From positions 186,001 to 250,000 of the forward strand of contig CAVWCC010000010.1 in NCBI GenBank assembly GCA_963753385.1: DNA of 64,000 nt, given 5' to 3'. The notes beneath the pieces are model-generated. The model saw nothing but the letters and a program-made list of their open reading frames with translations, searched no databases and was not told the origin of the DNA. A program made the translations under genes and the position numbers. The stretch is from JALZKA01 sp963753385. Lineage in GTDB: Bacteria; Actinomycetota; Thermoleophilia; Solirubrobacterales; 70-9. Below, piece after piece: positions 44,203 through 51,537 of the stretch. Positions within the stretch are counted from its first letter, which is position 1. Every line of letters starts with the position of its first letter.

Positions 44203-44223
44203 CCATAAGAGGCTGTGCGGTCG

Positions 44224-45171
44224 CTAACTCTCCCCCACCGCGAGCCGGGCCGGCGCCTCGCGCCGACGCCGGCGCGGCAGCGCCGTCGCCACCGCTGCCA
44301 GGCCGGGCGGCAGCCTGCCGCCGGTCGAGAGCCACGATCCGGCGAGGATCAGCAGCATCCCCGCGACCGCGGCGGCCCCGAGGCTCTCGCCGAGGATCGC
44401 GACGCCGAGGAGGACGGCGACAGCCGGATTCACGTAGGTGATGACGCTCGCGCGCGTCGCGCCGACGTCGGCGATCAGGTTGAAGAACAGAATCAGGGCG
44501 AGCGCCGAGCAGACGGCGCCGAGCACGACGATCGAGGCGATCGCTCCACCGCTCACCTCCGAGCCGGGGATCGAGCTGAGCCCGGCCGGTGCCAGCATCA
44601 CCGTGCTGATCGCAAGCGCCACCGCGACGGCCCCGATCGGGTTGACGTCGGAGAAGTGCCGCTTGACGATGAAGAGGCCGGTCGCGTAGCAGAGCGTCGC
44701 CCCCAGAATCGCGAGCGCGCCGAGGAGCTCGTTCGACTGTCCGCCAACGTCGATTCCGAGCAGCAGGACGACGCCCCCGAGACCGACGAACAGGCCGACG
44801 AGCCGCAGGCCCCGCACACGCTCGGTGTGATCGATGCGGAACGCGATCAGCGCCGTCACGAGCGGCAGCGCGGCGATCAGGATCGCCGCGAGCGAGGAGG
44901 ACACATGCTGCTCCCCGAGCGGGATCAACCACCACGGGAGGCCGCACTCGGCGATCGAGAAGGCCACCAGCGGGCGCGCCTTCGAGCGCAGCCCGTCGAG
45001 ATATCCCAGCTTCCAGGCGATCGGCAAGAGGAGCGCCGCGCCGATCGCGACCCGGCCCCATGCCACGAGCAGCGGCGACGCACCATCGTCGAGCGCGATC
45101 TTGATGAACAGGTACGGAACGCCCCAGATGACCGAGACCGAGGCGAACAGGATCCAGGCGCGACGGGACAT
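44224..45171 (-). CDS. DMT-superfamily transporter, EamA family
   Basis: Two EamA repeats with about ten transmembrane helices are visible, starting WILFASVSVIWGVPYLFIKI and with the second repeat at ELLGALAILGATLCYATGLF; the helix ATRASVITYVNPAVAVLLGV is typical. Members export metabolites such as amino acids or nucleosides; the substrate cannot be predicted. The C-terminus is arginine-rich. Gap to tadA is 21 bases but the genes need not be functionally linked. Confidence 0.85.
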   Translation of the reverse strand: MSRRAWILFASVSVIWGVPYLFIKIALDDGASPLLVAWGRVAIGAALLLPIAWKLGYLDGLRSKARPLVAFSIAECGLPWWLIPLGEQHVSSSLAAILIAALPLVTALIAFRIDHTERVRGLRLVGLFVGLGGVVLLLGIDVGGQSNELLGALAILGATLCYATGLFIVKRHFSDVNPIGAVAVALAISTVMLAPAGLSSIPGSEVSGGAIASIVVLGAVCSALALILFFNLIADVGATRASVITYVNPAVAVLLGVAILGESLGAAAVAGMLLILAGSWLSTGGRLPPGLAAVATALPRRRRREAPARLAVGES

Positions 45172-45196
45172 CCTGGATCCAAAATAGCGATGGCGG

Positions 45197-45973
45197 CTAG
45201 CCCGAGCTCCTCGTTTGCCCCGCGGCCCGGCCGCGCTCGACCTGCGCGGTCATCGCGTTGGCCGCCTCGGAGTCGGCCGGCGCGTCGTACTCGTCGTGGC
45301 GCCTGATCCACACGTTGGCCGGCGTCTGCGGGTAGCCCTCGGGCGAGTCCTCCCAATCCTCCTGGCGCCCGAGCGCGGTGATGTCGAGGTAGGCCCAGAG
45401 GCCGCCCAATGCCTCGTCGCCGCGGCCGTCGACGAAGTACGTGCGGAAGATCCGATCGTCATCGTCGCGGTAGAAGACATTGGTTCCGTGCCACTCGCCG
45501 ACGTCGAAGTCGCTATCGAAGTCGTCGGTCAGCGTGTACCAGGGGAGAGCGTCCCAGCCCATCCGCGCCTTCCAGCGCTCGAGGTGGGCCTGCGGCGCAC
45601 GCGAGACGAGCGCGATCGTCGTGTCGCGAGCGTTCAGATGGGCGGGGTGGGTGATCTGATCGGTGACCCAGGAACAGCCGGGACAGCCAGCCTCGGGCCA
45701 GCCATCGACGCCGGGCTCGTAGAAGAAGCGGTAGATGATCAGCTGACGGCGTCCGTCGAACAGATCGAGCAGGCTCGCACGGCCATCGGGGCCATCGAAC
45801 GCGAACTCCTTCTCCACGGCCAGCCACGGCATCCGGCGCCGTTCGGCGGCGAGCGCGTCACGGGCGTGGGTTAGCGCCTTTTCCTTCACGAGCAGTTCCT
45901 CGCGCGCGGCCTTCCACTCCTGCGCCGACACGATCGGATGTGTGTTGATCGCGTTCTTGGTCTCGGTCTGCAT
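45197..45973 (-). CDS. DUF899 thioredoxin-like protein
   Basis: The 258-residue protein has the DUF899 layout: a helical N-terminus (EWKAAREELLVKEKALTHAR, then RRMPWLAVEKEFAFDGPDG), the thioredoxin-like strand LIIYRFFYEPGVDGW, the AGCPGCSWVTD motif and DVGEWHGTNVFYRDDDDRIF. The biochemical role is unknown. ATG 45973 has AGGAGG seven bases upstream (45981-45986). It is the third gene of an AHSA1-ArsR-DUF899 operon. Confidence 0.88.
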   Translation of the reverse strand: MQTETKNAINTHPIVSAQEWKAAREELLVKEKALTHARDALAAERRRMPWLAVEKEFAFDGPDGRASLLDLFDGRRQLIIYRFFYEPGVDGWPEAGCPGCSWVTDQITHPAHLNARDTTIALVSRAPQAHLERWKARMGWDALPWYTLTDDFDSDFDVGEWHGTNVFYRDDDDRIFRTYFVDGRGDEALGGLWAYLDITALGRQEDWEDSPEGYPQTPANVWIRRHDEYDAPADSEAANAMTAQVERGRAAGQTRSSG

Positions 45974-46008
45974 TGGGGTTCCTCCTGTCTCGTTCCTCTT
46001 TCCGGTCA

Positions 46009-46329
46009 TCAGGCGGTCTGCTCGGCGAGCCGCTTCAGCGCGGCGAGCCGCTGGTCCCAGTCCGACGCGAGGCCGGCCATCCAAATCGCTGTCTCCTGGA
46101 GCGGCTCGGTTCGGATCGCGAAGATGACCTCTCGGCCGACCCGCCGCCGCTCCACCAAACCGGCGCGGCCGAGCACCGCGAGGTGCTTGATCACCGCCGG
46201 GCGGCTCACGGGCATCTCGCTCGCAAGAGTCGTCGCGGTGCCCCGTCCCCGACCCGCCAGCGCCTCCAGGAGGCGCCAGCGAGTCGGATCGGCCAGAGCC
46301 GCGAACACGTCGGTCCGGGCGTCCTTCAC
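46009..46329 (-). CDS. ArsR-family transcriptional regulator
   Basis: The 106-residue winged-helix protein reads DVFAALADPTRWRLLEALAG, then the recognition region MPVSRPAVIKHLAVLGRAGL and the wing VERRRVGREVIFAI. No cysteine pair for metal sensing is present. This subgroup usually pairs with AHSA1/SRPBCC proteins. GTG start overlaps the upstream gene (GTGA). Confidence 0.88.
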   Translation of the reverse strand: MKDARTDVFAALADPTRWRLLEALAGRGRGTATTLASEMPVSRPAVIKHLAVLGRAGLVERRRVGREVIFAIRTEPLQETAIWMAGLASDWDQRLAALKRLAEQTA

Positions 46330-46781
46330 GCGCGCACCTTGGTCGCGTAGTCGACGAGCTCGCCGAGTTCGAACGACCAGCCCTCGGTGTTGCCCTCGTA
46401 GTTGCGGGCCTGCTGCTCGGGCGAGGCCTTGAGGCCGGCGAAACCGGTCTCGACCACACGGAGACGCGTCCCGTCGCCCTCGGCGACGAGCGTGAACTCG
46501 ACCAGCGTCGAGTTCCCGTTGACCGGCTCGCTGCCGCCCGGATCCTTGAACGGCGCCCAGCGGAACGCGAACGCAGTTGGCTCGTCAACGCGCTCGATCC
46601 GGCCGCGGGCCTTGCCGTGCTCCGCCCAGCGAAGCTCGAGCTCGCCGCCCTCGCGCAGGTCGATGTCCGCCCCGGCGTCGCCGAACCACGTGCCGAGGTG
46701 CTCGGCCTGGGTGATCAGCGCCCAGACGCGCTCGACCGGTGCCTCGATCAGCACATCCCGCTCGATCCGGTCCTCCGTCAT
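46326..46781 (-). CDS. AHSA1/SRPBCC domain protein
   Basis: The 151-residue protein has the AHSA1-type START fold: RDVLIEAPVERVWALITQAE, LGTWFGDAGADIDLREGGEL, FAFRWAPF and the C-terminal helix RNYEGNTEGWSFELGELVDY. It is the first gene of the operon and is coupled to the ArsR gene. The ligand is unknown; ArsR-AHSA1 pairs are common in soil actinobacteria. Confidence 0.88.
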   Translation of the reverse strand: MTEDRIERDVLIEAPVERVWALITQAEHLGTWFGDAGADIDLREGGELELRWAEHGKARGRIERVDEPTAFAFRWAPFKDPGGSEPVNGNSTLVEFTLVAEGDGTRLRVVETGFAGLKASPEQQARNYEGNTEGWSFELGELVDYATKVRA

Positions 46782-46796
46782 CCGATCCTCCTTTGC

Positions 46797-46854
46797 TTTA
46801 GTGAAACCGTTTGGTTACTCCTGAACTGTAACACATCGGTTACTCCTGCGGAGG
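46797..46854. promoter_or_regulatory. Candidate ArsR operator between divergent genes
   Basis: GGTTACTCCTG occurs twice (46813-46823 and 46838-46848, period 25) and AACCGTTTGGTT (46806-46817) is an imperfect dyad next to it. The region carries the start signals of the AHSA1 operon (minus strand) and the GGAGGG ribosome site of the plus-strand dehydrogenase at 46849-46854. Binding by the ArsR protein is inferred. Confidence 0.45.
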
Positions 46855-46862
46855 GCGATAGC

Positions 46863-47834
46863 GTGAGACACGTGACCAAGCCGAGAGTGCTCGTCTGCCG
46901 CCGGCTCCTGCGGACGGGCCTGGACCTGCTCACCGGTGCCGGCTGCGAGGTGCGCGAGGGCGGCCTCGACGCGACGAACGAGGATCTCCTTCGCCTCGCG
47001 CCCGGCTGCGCGGCGATCGTCGCTGACCCGAGCGTGCCGGTCCGGGCGGAGCTCCTGGACGCGGCGGGCCCCGAGCTCCGCGTCGTCGCGAACTTCGCGG
47101 TCGGCTACGACAACGTCGACCTCGACGCCTGCCGCGAGCGCGGCGTCGCGGTGACCAACACGCCCGACGTGCTCACCAACGCGACCGCGGAGCTGGCGCT
47201 GGCGCTGACCGTGGCGGCGGCGCGGCGGACGAGCGATGCGGAGGCCGAGCTTCGGGCGGGGCGCTGGACCGGCTGGGACCCCGAGGCCTTCCTCGGCCTA
47301 GAGCTCAGCGGGGCGACCTTCGGGATCGTTGGCCTCGGCCGGATCGGCACCCGCTACGCCGAGCTCGTCCGCCCGCTCGCGGGCGAGCTGCTCTACGCGG
47401 CCCGCTCGGACAAGCCCGAGGCCGAGCGCGTGCTGGGCGCGACCCGCGCCGAGCTGGCCGAACTGCTCGAGCGCGCGGACGTGGTCAGCCTGCACGCCCC
47501 GGCAGGCGCTGAGACCCACCACCTGATCGGCGCGGCCGAACTCGACGCGATGAAGCCCTCAGCCGTGCTCGTGAACACCTCACGCGGGCCGCTCGTCGAC
47601 TCGGCGGCGCTCACGCGGGCGCTCACGGTCGGCGCGATCGGCGCCGCCGGGCTCGACGTCTACGAGCACGAGCCCGACGTCCCGGCCGAGCTCCTCGCCG
47701 CCCCGCGCTGCGTGCTCCTCCCCCACATCGGCTCTGCGACCCGAACCGCGCGCGACGGGATGGCCGAGCTGGCGGCGCGCAACGCGCTCGCGGCGCTCGC
47801 GGGCGAGGAGCCGCCGAATCGGGTAGTGATCTGA
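46863..47834 (+). CDS. D-isomer-specific 2-hydroxyacid dehydrogenase
   Basis: The 323-residue enzyme has the split catalytic domain and NAD-binding domain of the family, with FAVGYDNVDLDACRERGVAV, the Rossmann loop FGIVGLGRIGTRYAELV, the substrate arginine in LVNTSRGPLVDSAALT, the glutamate in YEHEPDVPAELL and the catalytic histidine in VLLPHIGSATRTAR. It resembles glyoxylate/hydroxypyruvate reductases and lacks the ACT-type C-terminal domain of SerA. GTG 46863 has GGAGGG eight bases upstream; GTG 46872 is an alternative. Confidence 0.92.
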   Translation: MRHVTKPRVLVCRRLLRTGLDLLTGAGCEVREGGLDATNEDLLRLAPGCAAIVADPSVPVRAELLDAAGPELRVVANFAVGYDNVDLDACRERGVAVTNTPDVLTNATAELALALTVAAARRTSDAEAELRAGRWTGWDPEAFLGLELSGATFGIVGLGRIGTRYAELVRPLAGELLYAARSDKPEAERVLGATRAELAELLERADVVSLHAPAGAETHHLIGAAELDAMKPSAVLVNTSRGPLVDSAALTRALTVGAIGAAGLDVYEHEPDVPAELLAAPRCVLLPHIGSATRTARDGMAELAARNALAALAGEEPPNRVVI

Positions 47835-47887
47835 TGAGCGACGCAAGGCGCGAAACGAACTTCGCCCCCCCGGTAGGGGATTGATCT

Positions 47888-48388
47888 ATGGGGACGATCG
47901 AGGCCATCGACACCGACATCACGAAGCTCGAGGTCGACGCGATCGCGAACGCCGCGAACACGGACCTCGCGCACGGCGGCGGGGTCGCCGGGGCGATCGT
48001 CCGCGCGGGCGGGCGCTCGATTCAGGAGGAGTCGAGCGCGCTGGCGCCGATCGGCCTCGGCGAGGCCGTTGCGACCGGCGCCGGCGATTTGCCGTGCCGC
48101 TGGGTGATCCACGCGGCGACCATGCAGCTCGGCGGCCCGACCTCGGCCGAGATCATCCGCGCCGCGACCGCGGCGACGCTCCGGGTCGCCGACGAGGTCG
48201 GATGCAGATCTCTCGCCCTCGTCGCGTTCGGGACGGGGGTCGGCGGGTTCCCCCTCGACGAGGCCGCCGCGATCGAGGTCGAGGAGGTCCGTCGGCACCT
48301 CGCTGAGGGGAGCGGGCTCGAGCGCGTCGTCTTCGCGGCGCGCGGCGAGGACGCGGTCGCCGCGTTCAATCGTGCACTGGGCGAATGA
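47888..48388 (+). CDS. Macro domain protein
   Basis: The 166-residue protein is a stand-alone macro domain: DITKLEVDAIANAANTDLAH followed by GGGVAGAI forms the ADP-ribose phosphate-binding loop, and FGTGVGGFPLDEAAAIEVEE is the second loop. Such proteins bind or hydrolyse ADP-ribose derivatives, including deacetylation of O-acetyl-ADP-ribose. Its stop overlaps the next start (ATGA), coupling it to an alkyltransferase-like protein. Confidence 0.93.
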   Translation: MGTIEAIDTDITKLEVDAIANAANTDLAHGGGVAGAIVRAGGRSIQEESSALAPIGLGEAVATGAGDLPCRWVIHAATMQLGGPTSAEIIRAATAATLRVADEVGCRSLALVAFGTGVGGFPLDEAAAIEVEEVRRHLAEGSGLERVVFAARGEDAVAAFNRALGE

Positions 48389-48687
48389 CGGCCGCCGGCG
48401 CCGAGGAGCGCGACGCCGAGATCCTGCGCCGCGTCCGCTCGATCCCGTCCGGCTTCGTCGCAACCTACGGTGACCTCTGCCCGGAGGCCCCGCGGCGGGC
48501 GGGCGCCGTGCTGGCCAACGCGAACGAGCCGGACCTCCCATGGCACCGCGTCGTGCGGGCCGACGGCTCGCTCGCCGTCGGTGAGCGCCAACGCCGGCTT
48601 CTCGAGGCCGAGGGGGTCCCGTTCCGGGGCGGGCGGGTGGACCTGCGCGCTGCGTGGTTCGCGGTGGACGACGCGCTGCGCTCCTGA
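48385..48687 (+). CDS. Alkyltransferase-like (ATL) protein
   Basis: The 100-residue product matches the DNA-binding domain of O6-alkylguanine-DNA alkyltransferase: VRSIPSGFVATYGDLCPEAP, then ANANEPDLPWHRVVRADGSL. The methyl-accepting cysteine of PCHRV is replaced by tryptophan (PWHRV), as in ATL proteins, which bind O6-alkylguanine and hand it to nucleotide excision repair instead of reversing it. It is translationally coupled to the macro domain gene. Confidence 0.9.
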   Translation: MTAAGAEERDAEILRRVRSIPSGFVATYGDLCPEAPRRAGAVLANANEPDLPWHRVVRADGSLAVGERQRRLLEAEGVPFRGGRVDLRAAWFAVDDALRS

Positions 48688-49344
48688 TCAGCGCGCGAGC
48701 AACCGGATCGAGGCGGCGGCGGAATCGGCTCGGATCAGCCGCAACGCCTGCCCGCGGGTCAGCGCCAGCGTCGCGATCCAGCGGTCTGTGCCGAGCCCGG
48801 TTTCGGCCGGGGCCTTCCTGAGAGCGAGCAGCGGGACGCCCTCGGCCGCGACGCGCGTGCGACCGACCGCGGGACCGGGGCCGGGCTCCCCGCTGACGAC
48901 CACGGCAACCGCGGCGCCGGCCTCGGTCCGGCTGGCCTCGAGGGCACCGGCGCCGACGACGGTGATCTCGACTGGCGTCGTGCCGCGTGGCGAGCCCGCG
49001 CGCGCCGGAGGCCGACCGGGACCGGAGGCGAGGCTCGCCGCCGTGAGGTACGAGCCCGCCGGCAGGGAGACGGCGAGCCGGCGGCCGAGCGCCTCGGCGG
49101 GGATGCCCAGGACGTCGGGTGGGGCGGACGCCACGGGGACTCGCCGCTCCTCGAGAGCGCCTTCCACCTGCGAGCGTTCCAGGGTCGTTCCCCGCTCGAG
49201 CGGCGCCGCGGTGACCACCACGGGACGCAGCTCGCCGAGCCCGTTTCCGGGCGGCGCGGCCGCGCCGCCCGCGAGCGCGGCCGAGAGCAGCCCGCAGGCG
49301 AGTGCACCCGCGGCGAAGATCCCGGACCGGACCCGCGGGCTCAC
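48688..49344 (-). CDS. CpaB/SAF-domain-like protein
   Basis: The 218-residue protein has an N-terminal hydrophobic helix (SGIFAAGALACGLLSAALAG) and a SAF domain (VVVTAAPLERGTTLERSQVE, then AEALGRRLAVSLPAGSYLTA), followed by a region like the RcpC/CpaB C-terminus. CpaB acts in Flp pilus secretion; the tad genes are 4.5 kb away. GTG start overlaps the histidine kinase stop (GTGA). It abuts the convergent ATL gene with no spacer. Confidence 0.7.
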   Translation of the reverse strand: MSPRVRSGIFAAGALACGLLSAALAGGAAAPPGNGLGELRPVVVTAAPLERGTTLERSQVEGALEERRVPVASAPPDVLGIPAEALGRRLAVSLPAGSYLTAASLASGPGRPPARAGSPRGTTPVEITVVGAGALEASRTEAGAAVAVVVSGEPGPGPAVGRTRVAAEGVPLLALRKAPAETGLGTDRWIATLALTRGQALRLIRADSAAASIRLLAR

Positions 49345-50072
49345 CGACGCTGGTGCGCGGGAGCGGCCCCCGTGCGCCGCTCGCGGCCCGCGGCCATCGG
49401 CAGCTCGAGGGCCGCGACGGTTCCGTGGCCGGCGGTTCGCATGCGAAGGCGGCCACCGTTCCCGCGGGCGATGGCACGTGTCAGCCGCAAGCCGTGGCCG
49501 CGACGCGGCTCGCGCTGCTCGCGGACGCGCTGCGGCCGCCGGGCGCCACCGTCGCGCACCGCCAACTCGATCCGGGCGCCGCGCCGGGCGCCCTCGATCG
49601 TGATCTTGCCGCTGCCGTGCTCGAGCGCGTTCGCGATCAGGTTGTCGAGCGCCTGCGCGACGCGCACAGGGTCAACGTCGGCGATCTCGTCGGTGCACCG
49701 CCAGCGCACGGCGATCCGCCGCCCCGCTCCGGCTACCCGGGCGCGCCAGCGCTCGGCCGCGGCGATCGCGAGCATCCGGGCCTCGACCGGGCGACGCCGC
49801 AGCTCGGGCCGCTCGCCGTTCACCTCGCGGTCGAGGTCGCGCAGGGCCGCCAGCGCAAGCTCGAGCGGGTCAGGCCCGCTCGCCGGTGCGGGCTTCGCGG
49901 CAAGGACGAGCGCCTGGAGCGGCCGTCGCAGCTCGTGCAGGCGTTCGTTGAGAGCTCGCCGCCGGCGCCCCCCGCGGACCCGGTCGCGGACCGCGACGAC
50001 CGCCATCGTCATCGCCACCGGCAGGGTCGCCCCGGCGATCCCGGCGAGCTCGGCGAGCGGATCCACGTTCAC
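49341..50072 (-). CDS. Sensor histidine kinase, short form
   Basis: A single N-terminal hydrophobic segment (LAGIAGATLPVAMTMAVVAV) is followed by a DHp-like helix with the candidate phospho-acceptor in LNERLHELRRPLQAL and an HATPase domain with the N box ALDNLIANALEHGSGK and a G-box RRGHGLRLTRAIARGNGGRL. There is no extracellular sensor domain. The start may be GTG 50072 or TTG 50081. The response regulator gene is directly upstream, separated by the second copy of the two-hairpin element. Confidence 0.8.
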   Translation of the reverse strand: MNVDPLAELAGIAGATLPVAMTMAVVAVRDRVRGGRRRRALNERLHELRRPLQALVLAAKPAPASGPDPLELALAALRDLDREVNGERPELRRRPVEARMLAIAAAERWRARVAGAGRRIAVRWRCTDEIADVDPVRVAQALDNLIANALEHGSGKITIEGARRGARIELAVRDGGARRPQRVREQREPRRGHGLRLTRAIARGNGGRLRMRTAGHGTVAALELPMAAGRERRTGAAPAHQRR

Positions 50073-50080
50073 GACGGACA

Positions 50081-50128
50081 AGCCCTTACCAGGGGGGCCA
50101 ACCTGCTTTCGCGACTTACGTCGCTCAT
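50081..50128 (-). promoter_or_regulatory. Two-hairpin element between response regulator and kinase, copy 2
   Basis: On the minus strand it begins ATGAGCGAC, with TGA being the response-regulator stop, then GCGAC-GTAA-GTCGC, a linker, and CCCT-GGTA-AGGG inside GCCCCCCTGGTAAGGGCT. It ends eight to nine bases before GTG 50072. It matches copy 1 (28432-28478) at about 37 of 48 aligned positions, with the differences in loops and linker. Confidence 0.55.
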
Positions 50129-50838
50129 GAGGGCACCAGGCGGTAGCCGACGCCCCAAACGTTCTGCACGAACCGACAGCCCTCCGGATCGAGCTTGCGC
50201 CGCAGCCGGCTCGCATGCGAGTCGAGCGTGCGAGTGCGGCCCATCGTCTTGAAGTCCCAAACGTCGCGCAGGAGCTCCGACTTGGTGAACACGCGCCGCG
50301 GCTCGGACGCCAGCGCGAGCAGCAGCTCGTACTCCTTGTTGGCAAGCGTCACTTGCTCGCCGTCCACCTGAACCTCGCGACGCGATGCGTCGATTCGGAG
50401 ATCACCGATCCGGATCGCGCCACCGCGCTGGTCGGAGCGGCGGCGAAGCACCGACCGGACACGAGCCGATAGCTCTGGGTAGTGAAACGGCTTGCCGACG
50501 TAGTCGTCCGCGCCCTCCTCGAGCCCGCGGACCCGGTCGACCTCGCTGGTGCGGCCACTCAAGACGATCACGGGAAGGCCCGAGTCGTAGCGGCCGGTGG
50601 TGCGCTCGGCCGAGCGGATCTCCCGCAGGACGTCGAGCCCGGAGGCGTCGGGCAGGACCAGGTCGAGAAGGAGGAGGTCCGGGCTTCGGTACTGGCAGTG
50701 ACGGAGCGCGTCGGCGGCGGTCGGCGCCGGGACGACGTCGAACCGGTCCGCCTGCAGGTGGTCGCACAGGAGCTCGAGCGTCGCGGCGTCGTCCTCGCAG
50801 ACGACCACGACCCCGAGCGGGTCGATCTTCGGGAGCAT
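50125..50838 (-). CDS. OmpR-family response regulator
   Basis: The receiver domain has the acidic pair CEDDAATLELL, the phospho-acceptor aspartate in DLLLLDLVLPDASGLDVL, the switch threonine/serine in VIVLSGRTSEVD and the lysine in DDYVGKPFHYPEL. The C-terminal winged helix (VTLANKEYELLLALASEPRR, then RTRTLDSHASRLRRKLDPEG) is of OmpR type. ATG 50838 is taken as the start; the longer in-frame ORF has an arginine-rich shadow extension. 50839-51064 upstream holds no gene. Confidence 0.92.
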   Translation of the reverse strand: MLPKIDPLGVVVVCEDDAATLELLCDHLQADRFDVVPAPTAADALRHCQYRSPDLLLLDLVLPDASGLDVLREIRSAERTTGRYDSGLPVIVLSGRTSEVDRVRGLEEGADDYVGKPFHYPELSARVRSVLRRRSDQRGGAIRIGDLRIDASRREVQVDGEQVTLANKEYELLLALASEPRRVFTKSELLRDVWDFKTMGRTRTLDSHASRLRRKLDPEGCRFVQNVWGVGYRLVPS

Positions 50839-51064
50839 CAGGCGGGCCTTTCGTCGCGGAGGGGCACGAGCGCGACAGAGAACCCCGGCGGCCCCGCGCG
50901 TGCCCCGGCCGGCCGAAACGGGCTCCCTTCGACGTCGGCGGTGCAAACCCTCGTTCAGATGTGATCATCTACTGGCGAGGACCGACGATTTCGGAAAAGA
51001 TGGCCCGGCTCGCTTGAACGGCGGCCGAGTGGCCGTCAGGGGAAATCGGAGAAGAAGGAAGAAA

Positions 51065-51529
51065 GTGGAGAAGGCCACCCGCCGGGGCAATTACGAATCA
51101 GGTTCGGACTACGTCCTCGAGTACGGCGAGCTCCGGTTCTCCTTCAACGAGCAGGACTTCGCGCAGCGGGTCGAGCAGGCCGCGGTGAAGCTCGACTTCG
51201 TCGAGCACGGGCTCGCGACCGACGAGCTCCACGACCTGCTCGAGCTGGCGGTAAACGGCGAGATCCGCGAGCCGACCTCGACCCTGGGCGAGCACATAAA
51301 CGAGCACTGGACCGAGCTCGTTGGCCCCGCGAACCGCAGCCTGGTTCACTGGCTCCGCCGCCTGGTCTTCCGCGGCGCCTGGCTCGACCAGCGGGTGAAG
51401 GAGGGCGAGTTGGACGTCGTCTTCGACGACACCACCCACAGCTTCGGCTACGTCCAGCCCGAACGCGACGCCGAGCCGATCGAGCTCAGCCGCGAGCCCT
51501 CCTGGGCGACCCTCGCCTACCGGCGCTAG
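51065..51529 (+). CDS. Conserved hypothetical protein
   Basis: I do not recognise this 154-residue protein. It is hydrophilic and acidic, with YVLEYGELRFSFNEQDFAQR, a helical centre (VEQAAVKLDFVEHGLATDEL) and WLRRLVFRGAWLDQRVKEGE, and no signal or membrane segment. GTG 51065 follows a purine-rich GAAGGAAGAAA. It converges with the Rho-like gene nine bases away. Confidence 0.55.
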   Translation: MEKATRRGNYESGSDYVLEYGELRFSFNEQDFAQRVEQAAVKLDFVEHGLATDELHDLLELAVNGEIREPTSTLGEHINEHWTELVGPANRSLVHWLRRLVFRGAWLDQRVKEGELDVVFDDTTHSFGYVQPERDAEPIELSREPSWATLAYRR

Positions 51530-51537
51530 CGACCGCG

